NCBI GenBank assembly: GCA_043751595.1
Contig: JAYUZR010000057.1
Location: forward strand, 1 to 10,243
Reading direction: 5' to 3'
Source: JAYUZR01 sp043751595
Lineage (GTDB): Bacteria; Patescibacteriota; UBA1384; CAILIB01
DNA length: 10,243 nt
The notes beneath the pieces were generated by a model. It did no database searches. It saw only the letters and a list, made by a program, of their open reading frames with translations, and was not told where the DNA came from. Positions 5,424-10,243 of the stretch are shown here, in pieces; position 1 is the stretch's first letter; every line of letters begins with the position of its first letter. The position numbers and the translations under genes were made by a program.

Positions 5424-8010
5424 GCGACCACCTAGATTACCTGTCGAAGTCTGGGTAGTACTCAGTTATGCAGTATATGTAGTCTTTTTGCTCCGAAACT
5501 TTTTGTTTGGAAAAGGTACGGTTGGTCTTATTTATGATTGGGGGTATCCACTCCTCACCAAGAACACCACCTACCAGCAGACCCTTTCGCTGCTGAGCGA
5601 GACGAGTGCCGGTATCTCAAACGGATATAACACTGGCTTTATGGCTGTAGGGATTCATTGGATCTTTACCCATTTTTTCCAGAGTCCCGAGATCTCTACC
5701 AGGTTTGAGGCTTTTGGTTTTATGACCATAGCTTGTTGGTCGATGTATCTCCTTGCGCATCGCTATGGATTTAGCCGAAAGGTGGCTTGGCTGACTGGTC
5801 TTATCTATGGCGGTTCTTACTTTATGATTAGCCGCTTATCAGCTGGGTATGTTTGGTATTTGCCCTCAGTTGCCTTTTTCCCTCTCCTTCTCCTTAGTTA
5901 TAAGGCTCTTTGTGAAAAGGGTGTGAGTTGGGTAGGGGTGGCCAAGGTTGCTCTCTGCCTTCCGCTGGCTCTCTGCCAGGTTCAGTTTTTAGCTTTTGCT
6001 CTTATTTTCTTAGTGGGTGATGGATTATTTGTTCTCTTTCATTCACCCAAGCTGCTTAAGGGACGGCTAGTTGCCCTTTTCGCCACACTTGCAGCCTGGC
6101 TAATCCAGAATACTTTCTGGATGTATACCTTAAGCAAGGCAAAGGGCATCCCCTCAGCTAATGGGCTCGAAGGCTTGGCCTACGCATCACATGTTCAGCA
6201 GGCGCCTTCTACTATTCTTAATGTTTTGCTGGGCACCGAGTTTGCCAACACGCATTTGATGATGGTTGAGATTAATGCGACACCAGTACGGGTACTTCTT
6301 CTTATTGGTCTGGGAATTGCCTTGGTTTGTGCGCTTCTCAATGCAAAACGTACCGGGTTAGTGGTAGGTTCGTTGGCACTAATTGGCTTCATTCTTCCTC
6401 TTAGCCTTGGGGGTAATGCTCCCTTTACGGAAACCCTGGTCAAAGCGATTGCTGTCTTTTCTCCCCTCAGTATTTTCCGAGAGCCTGGTCATCTCCAATA
6501 TCTGTATCTGTTGGCTACAGCTGTTTTGGGTGCCGCTGCTTTTGAATATATAGAAGAGGGGATAGGCCGCACTAAGTATAGCCTTAAGAGCGTGATGGTC
6601 TTGGCAAGTAGTGCAGCAGTTCTTATTCTGGCGTTAGCTCCGGCACTTAGCGGCGATATTTATGGATATCTTGGTAGGGTCGAGGTGCCGGTTGCGGTGG
6701 ATCAATTAGATGCAGCGGTTCAGGCAAGCGGTAGTGGTAGGGTTTTTTATCCACCCAGTCTTAATTTTTGGCGGGTAAAAGACGATCTTAGAACGGGTTC
6801 GTCATATCCAGACGAGCTTGCTATTAGTCTTTCTCGTCCCTTTGTTACTCAGGCTTCATCTGATTTCGATGGGCAAAATCCAACTTGGAGACTAAGAAAT
6901 GCTCTGATTAGTTCCTATCAGCGAGGGGATACCGGCAGAGTGTTGCCACTACTTAAAATGCTGGGGAGCGACACAATTGTGATTCGCGACGGCTTAGTAA
7001 GTAACTTTCCAGCCTCGGTGGGATTCGATACGAAGGATATTTCCATTACTCGTCCATGGTTAATGGAGACACCGCGCCAGCAGTTAGAAAAAAATGCTGC
7101 AATTATCACTAAGCGAAAAGAGATTCCTGGTGCGGTAGTTGCGGGTGTTGATGGGGCTGGGTTTATGGCAACTTCCACCAATCTTTCACTTGTATGTAGC
7201 TACCAAGATATTACTTCGAGCACCGATGCTATTATTACCAATCCTTCATCACCTCTTGCGGCGTACGCAAAAAATGATTGTTCCCCAGAAGAGATCGCTC
7301 GCCTGCAAGGGGTAAGGGCGAAGCTTTCGCGAGCAGACTTAGTGCATACTCCAACCCTTGGCTGGTCTCCAGCCCAGCTTAGCTTCTGGCGCTCACCGGC
7401 GCTTGCGCTGAGTCGAGATGCCCTTCTCTATACAGAAGTACCCGGAGTGATTGAGCTTACGCAGCAAGCGCAGGGTGCTGGAACTGTTCAATATTTTGTC
7501 AGTCCACGCGGAGGTAGTCTAAGTGTTAATAACAGGGTAGTAAGTACCATTGCGCCCGAGGAGGGGTGGAAGCAGATTGAGGTAGGTACTGATAAGGTGC
7601 TTACGATTCAGGCTCTTGGCGGAGATAATGCCATTGGTTGGGTAGGGGTTCCAGGGGCAACAACCTTAGCAGCTATGGCCGATCAGAAACTTGCATCAGC
7701 TACGCTTAGTGATGCTAGTTACGCTGCCACGCGCTTAACTGCCAACCTTACTACCGCAGATTCTGCGCTTCCTGCATTGGTTACTGTTCAGGCTAATTAC
7801 TTCCCTGGCTGGAAGGCGATAATCGCTGGGCAGGAATTGGCACCGATTCAACTTAATGAATATGCATTTGGTTTCCTTATTCCCAAGGGAGTGCAGGGTG
7901 AATTAGTGGTATCGTTTGGGCCGCAACGTGCGTACTCACTTCTTATTGCACTGTCATTTGTCTCTTGGTTTACCGCACTCGCGGTTGTGCTTCGCCGCCG
8001 CCGTATTTAG
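5416..8010 (+). CDS. Large polytopic membrane protein, GT-C / YfhO-like glycosyltransferase candidate
   Basis: The 864 residues consist of an N-terminal membrane half (about 11-411, some 11-12 helices), a soluble extracytoplasmic region (about 412-838) and a final helix (about 840-859) ending RRRRI. GT-C enzymes transfer sugars from lipid-phosphate donors on the outer face of the membrane and often carry an acidic residue in the first outer loop; Asp41 in YDWGYP is the candidate here. The segment SPLSIFREPGHLQYLYL (349-365) and the C-terminal VQANYFPGWKAIIAGQ (791-806) plus IPKGVQGELVVSFGP (822-836) resemble the FREP region and the 'yPGWka.vdG' beta domain of YfhO/AftD-type proteins. ATG 5416 has AGGA at 5408-5411 and overlaps the previous gene by eight bases, as expected for coupling. 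The substrate is unknown. A GT-C-like envelope protein is likely; the exact family is less sure, and no catalytic activity can be proved from sequence. Confidence 0.7.
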   Translation: MVKRPPRLPVEVWVVLSYAVYVVFLLRNFLFGKGTVGLIYDWGYPLLTKNTTYQQTLSLLSETSAGISNGYNTGFMAVGIHWIFTHFFQSPEISTRFEAFGFMTIACWSMYLLAHRYGFSRKVAWLTGLIYGGSYFMISRLSAGYVWYLPSVAFFPLLLLSYKALCEKGVSWVGVAKVALCLPLALCQVQFLAFALIFLVGDGLFVLFHSPKLLKGRLVALFATLAAWLIQNTFWMYTLSKAKGIPSANGLEGLAYASHVQQAPSTILNVLLGTEFANTHLMMVEINATPVRVLLLIGLGIALVCALLNAKRTGLVVGSLALIGFILPLSLGGNAPFTETLVKAIAVFSPLSIFREPGHLQYLYLLATAVLGAAAFEYIEEGIGRTKYSLKSVMVLASSAAVLILALAPALSGDIYGYLGRVEVPVAVDQLDAAVQASGSGRVFYPPSLNFWRVKDDLRTGSSYPDELAISLSRPFVTQASSDFDGQNPTWRLRNALISSYQRGDTGRVLPLLKMLGSDTIVIRDGLVSNFPASVGFDTKDISITRPWLMETPRQQLEKNAAIITKRKEIPGAVVAGVDGAGFMATSTNLSLVCSYQDITSSTDAIITNPSSPLAAYAKNDCSPEEIARLQGVRAKLSRADLVHTPTLGWSPAQLSFWRSPALALSRDALLYTEVPGVIELTQQAQGAGTVQYFVSPRGGSLSVNNRVVSTIAPEEGWKQIEVGTDKVLTIQALGGDNAIGWVGVPGATTLAAMADQKLASATLSDASYAATRLTANLTTADSALPALVTVQANYFPGWKAIIAGQELAPIQLNEYAFGFLIPKGVQGELVVSFGPQRAYSLLIALSFVSWFTALAVVLRRRRI

Positions 8011-8026
8011 GGCTGGCGCGACAAAG

Positions 8027-8035
8027 TGGTATACT
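8027..8035 (+). promoter_or_regulatory. Extended -10 promoter, probable leaderless start
   Basis: TGGTATACT is an extended -10 element (TG, one base, TATACT). Its last base is separated from ATG 8043 by seven bases, so transcription should begin at or within a base or two of the start codon. The -35 region is weak (TTTAGG at 8006-8011, 18-base spacer), which is usual when an extended -10 is present. No RBS fits between the -10 and the ATG. Confidence 0.6.
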
Positions 8036-8042
8036 TTTTCCG

Positions 8043-9740
8043 ATGTTCCGCCCTTCTTTTTCGTCTCTTCTTGGCGCCTTTCTACTTACTCTCTCAGGTT
8101 TAGTTGTTGCTGGCATACTCGGAGTAACACCCACTGAAGCTGCTTCTGGTACTCGTTTTCCCATCATCAAAACAGCCAAGGGCTCAGAAATGTACGTGCA
8201 GATGGCGATTGGTCGCTACAAAATTAAAGACGCAGATACCTGGGATCGCTGGGGATTTAGCTGGAACGATGTTCGCGTTATTAGCGACCAAGAAATGGCC
8301 GCCATTCCGCGCGGGCCCGATATTGGCCGTCTCTTTCAGCCATTTGGTGATCCTACTGTTTACGTAGTGGACCATCAAACAAAACGGGCAGTTTCCACTC
8401 CGGAAGCACTGATGCTCTCCGGCTATGGTTGGGGTGAAATTACCCGCGTAGAAGGTGTGCTGGTTAATACCTACCTAGATGCTGGGCCAGTTATCGCTGA
8501 GCCACTTGTGGTTCGCGATCCGCGGGATGGCAAAATCTACTATGTAAATAACGGCAAGCGCTATCACATTAAAGACCCGGATACCTGGAGTAACTGGGGT
8601 TTTAGCGGGTATACCGAGACGCCGCTTGTCACTAATATTTCCTACGGCGGTGTTCTTACTCGCGCTGTTCGCCCCTTTGGCGATCCTACGGTTTGGATTA
8701 TCGAAGGCGGAAAGCGCCGAGCCCTTGCCAGTCCCGATGCCATGGTTTTGGCGGGCTATAGTTGGAGCGATATTGTTGAGGCCGATGCAAGCCTGATTAC
8801 CAGTAGAGAAATTGGGGCACTGCTTACCGCTCCTCGTTTTGTAAAACTTCCGGGCACCAACGAAAGATATCTTGTTGCTGATGGAAAAAAGTACCAAGTT
8901 GCTACGGGCGATATGCAGCTCCAGTGGGGGATTGGCGGCGAGGTGTTGCAAGACCGTGCGGGTCTTAGTCAGATCCCGGCTGGCCCCACCCTTACTCGCC
9001 TTGTGCAATCTTCGGATGGTGCGGTGTGGCGAGTAAAAGACGGTAAGCGAAAACTGGTGCCCAGTGCAGGCATTTTTGATGGCTACGGCTTTAGTTGGAG
9101 CGATGTAATACAGGCCCCTTCCGCACTTATGAGTCTACTTATTGATGATGGTGTGCTCGACCAAACCGTGGAAACGATTGCTGGTCTTACCCTGCCGTAC
9201 ACCACCGGAAAAACTGGTCTCGAGCAGCATCTGCGAACTACGCTGAGTGCCGATGTTTCTGATGACGCCCATTACTCGCTTACTGGTGTGCCTACGACTG
9301 GCTCCTTCCTTACTTGTGGTGCAGCTGGCTGTATCCGTAACGGTGTAGCGGGCACCGGCGCTTTTGGTCTTCTTGATCCTACTATTGAGAAATATTATAT
9401 AACGATGCGCTGGAACTACTGCACCTGGAGCGAATCCTCGGTGCTTACCGATAATTTTGGTCGACCAACTACCTTATGCACTTCACTTAATGGCACTCAA
9501 AAGTCTGCTCACTACGGTAAGAAGGTGATTGTAACCAATACTCGAACCGGCAAAAAGATTGTGGCCGCGGTGGGAGAATCTGGCCCGGCTATTTGGGTAA
9601 CTCGCGAGCGCGGAGTGGTGGCCGGCCTTTCTCCTGAGGGAGTTGATGCGCTCCAGGCTAATTACAACGCAAGCGGTGATACCCTAACCTTTGGTTGGGC
9701 AGCGGATCAGAATTTGCCGCTCGGGCCACTTAACTTCTAG
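8043..9740 (+). CDS. Secreted repeat protein with C-terminal RlpA-like double-psi beta-barrel domain
   Basis: The 565 residues open with a signal peptide: basic N-terminus, hydrophobic core (about 9-27), and a likely cut after TEA (31-33). Residues 49-370 hold six degenerate repeats of about 50 residues in A-B-A-B-A-B order: A units contain KDxDTWxxWGFS (62-73, 177-188), B units contain DPTVxxV and GYxWxDI. Such units recur in secreted proteins of Patescibacteria; their function is unknown to me, though envelope binding is plausible. The C-terminal part (about 420-565) resembles an RlpA-like double-psi beta-barrel: SAH-GKKVIVTNTRTGKK (488-505), GESGP (511-515) where RlpA has a D-R-G-P type motif, and GLSPEGVDAL (528-537) for DLS..A...L. 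Four Cys at 425, 430, 460 and 479 may form disulfides. ATG 8043 is chosen because a signal peptide follows at once and the -10 box sits just before it. Predicted cell-surface protein, possibly acting on peptidoglycan. Confidence 0.82.
   Translation: MFRPSFSSLLGAFLLTLSGLVVAGILGVTPTEAASGTRFPIIKTAKGSEMYVQMAIGRYKIKDADTWDRWGFSWNDVRVISDQEMAAIPRGPDIGRLFQPFGDPTVYVVDHQTKRAVSTPEALMLSGYGWGEITRVEGVLVNTYLDAGPVIAEPLVVRDPRDGKIYYVNNGKRYHIKDPDTWSNWGFSGYTETPLVTNISYGGVLTRAVRPFGDPTVWIIEGGKRRALASPDAMVLAGYSWSDIVEADASLITSREIGALLTAPRFVKLPGTNERYLVADGKKYQVATGDMQLQWGIGGEVLQDRAGLSQIPAGPTLTRLVQSSDGAVWRVKDGKRKLVPSAGIFDGYGFSWSDVIQAPSALMSLLIDDGVLDQTVETIAGLTLPYTTGKTGLEQHLRTTLSADVSDDAHYSLTGVPTTGSFLTCGAAGCIRNGVAGTGAFGLLDPTIEKYYITMRWNYCTWSESSVLTDNFGRPTTLCTSLNGTQKSAHYGKKVIVTNTRTGKKIVAAVGESGPAIWVTRERGVVAGLSPEGVDALQANYNASGDTLTFGWAADQNLPLGPLNF
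8187..9152 (+). repeat. Six tandem coding repeats (three A-B pairs)
   Basis: Protein units at about residues 49-97, 104-150, 158-208, 214-260, 267-318 and 325-370 alternate between two types. DNA similarity between the first and second pairs is still visible, for example GATACCTGG followed by CTGGGG, and TTTGGYGATCCTAC near 8343 and 8678; the third pair is more diverged. This fits duplication of an A-B pair. Confidence 0.65.
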
Positions 9741-9752
9741 AGTAAGTCAGTT

Positions 9753-10243
9753 CTAATGCAGGGGGTAGCGATCGGCTTTTCCCATATCAATCTGGTCCTG
9801 CACTCCTTCGGCAATTTCTTCCGGTATATCTAGGTAATAATGCTTGATAGGGCGAAGCTGAGGATCGAGCTCGTACACCAGCGGCTGGCCAACCGGAATA
9901 TTTAGATCAATTACTTCTTGCTCGCTCAGATTATCGAGATGCTTGCAAAGGGCGCGCAGGGTATTTCCGTGGGCGGTAATTAAGACCTCCTTTCCTTCAC
10001 TCGCAAGTGGCGCAATAGCATCAATAAAATAGGGGAAAGTCCGCTCAAAGGTATCTTTAAGCGATTCGGTTGCCGGTAAAATACTAGTATTAAGCTTCCG
10101 GTATTTTATCTGATTTCTTGGGTGGCGTTCATCGTCGGGTAAAAGGGCTGGTGGTTGCACATCATACGAGCGGCGCCAGACCTTTACCTGCTCCTCACCA
10201 TACTGGGCCGCCGTTTCTGATTTATTGAGTCCCTGCAGGGCGC
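9753..10243 (-). CDS. gpmA: 2,3-bisphosphoglycerate-dependent phosphoglycerate mutase, 3' part
   Basis: GpmA interconverts 3- and 2-phosphoglycerate in glycolysis in the cytoplasm, through a phosphohistidine. About 162 C-terminal residues are visible; the gene runs off the right edge, so the N-terminal RHGE motif with the phosphorylated His is outside. Visible family signatures are ALQGLNKSETAAQYGEEQVK then WRRSYD, PATESLKDTFERTFPYF, and LITAHGNTLRALCKHLD with the second catalytic His, followed by LNIPVGQPLVYELD and the C-terminal HYYLDIP. The reading frame continues to the edge, so the GTG at 10158-10160 is an internal Val, not the start. It is convergent with the secreted repeat protein gene; only 12 bases separate the two stop codons and no T-rich terminator is seen between them, so the transcripts may overlap at their 3' ends. 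Confidence 0.95.
   Translation of the reverse strand, partial: ALQGLNKSETAAQYGEEQVKVWRRSYDVQPPALLPDDERHPRNQIKYRKLNTSILPATESLKDTFERTFPYFIDAIAPLASEGKEVLITAHGNTLRALCKHLDNLSEQEVIDLNIPVGQPLVYELDPQLRPIKHYYLDIPEEIAEGVQDQIDMGKADRYPLH

Noticed and set aside
7965..8042. Upstream extension of the secreted repeat protein
   Set aside because: It would overlap the GT-C-like gene by 46 bases and bury the signal peptide; the -10 box lies inside the extension.
8475..9008. 177-codon minus-strand frame inside the repeat protein gene
   Set aside because: Antisense to well-formed protein repeats; no RBS or family signature.

Overview
The window reads as an ordinary chromosomal stretch of an uncultured bacterium with a Gram-positive-like envelope, most likely a member of the Candidate Phyla Radiation (Patescibacteria; Saccharibacteria-like is my best guess, low to moderate confidence). 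The reasons are a SecA without the C-terminal zinc domain, a small LPQTG sortase-type protein, a secreted protein built from envelope repeats of a kind I associate with this group, many genes without a Shine-Dalgarno sequence, and standard use of TGA, TAA and TAG as stops. No rRNA, tRNA, CRISPR array, transposase or phage module was seen.

Layout. 1-255 is the 3' end of an unrecognised gene, unusually rich in hairpins and closed by a clear intrinsic terminator (265-299). A spacer with nested inverted repeats precedes a 217-residue multi-pass membrane protein (422-1075). Another spacer (1076-1257) with stacked stem-loops and a possible short leader ORF precedes secA (1258-3825), the motor ATPase of protein export. 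Downstream come a 130-residue LPQTG protein (3859-4251) and a 57-residue basic protein (4277-4450).

A second module starts at a good sigma70-type promoter (4452-4481). It encodes a membrane-anchored helix-turn-helix/coiled-coil protein (4514-5101), a four-TM small protein (5103-5423) and a large GT-C/YfhO-like membrane protein (5416-8010), with gaps or overlaps of only a few bases. Next, with its own extended -10 promoter lying almost on the start codon, is a secreted 565-residue protein of six repeats plus an RlpA-like double-psi beta-barrel domain (8043-9740). The window ends in a convergent, 5'-truncated 2,3-BPG-dependent phosphoglycerate mutase gene (gpmA, 9753-10243, minus strand).

Except for gpmA, the genes point to the cell envelope: export (SecA), exported or anchored proteins (LPQTG protein, repeat/DPBB protein), glycan assembly (GT-C-like protein) and possibly a membrane-tethered DNA-binding regulator. 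That they work together is inferred from adjacency, not shown by the sequence.
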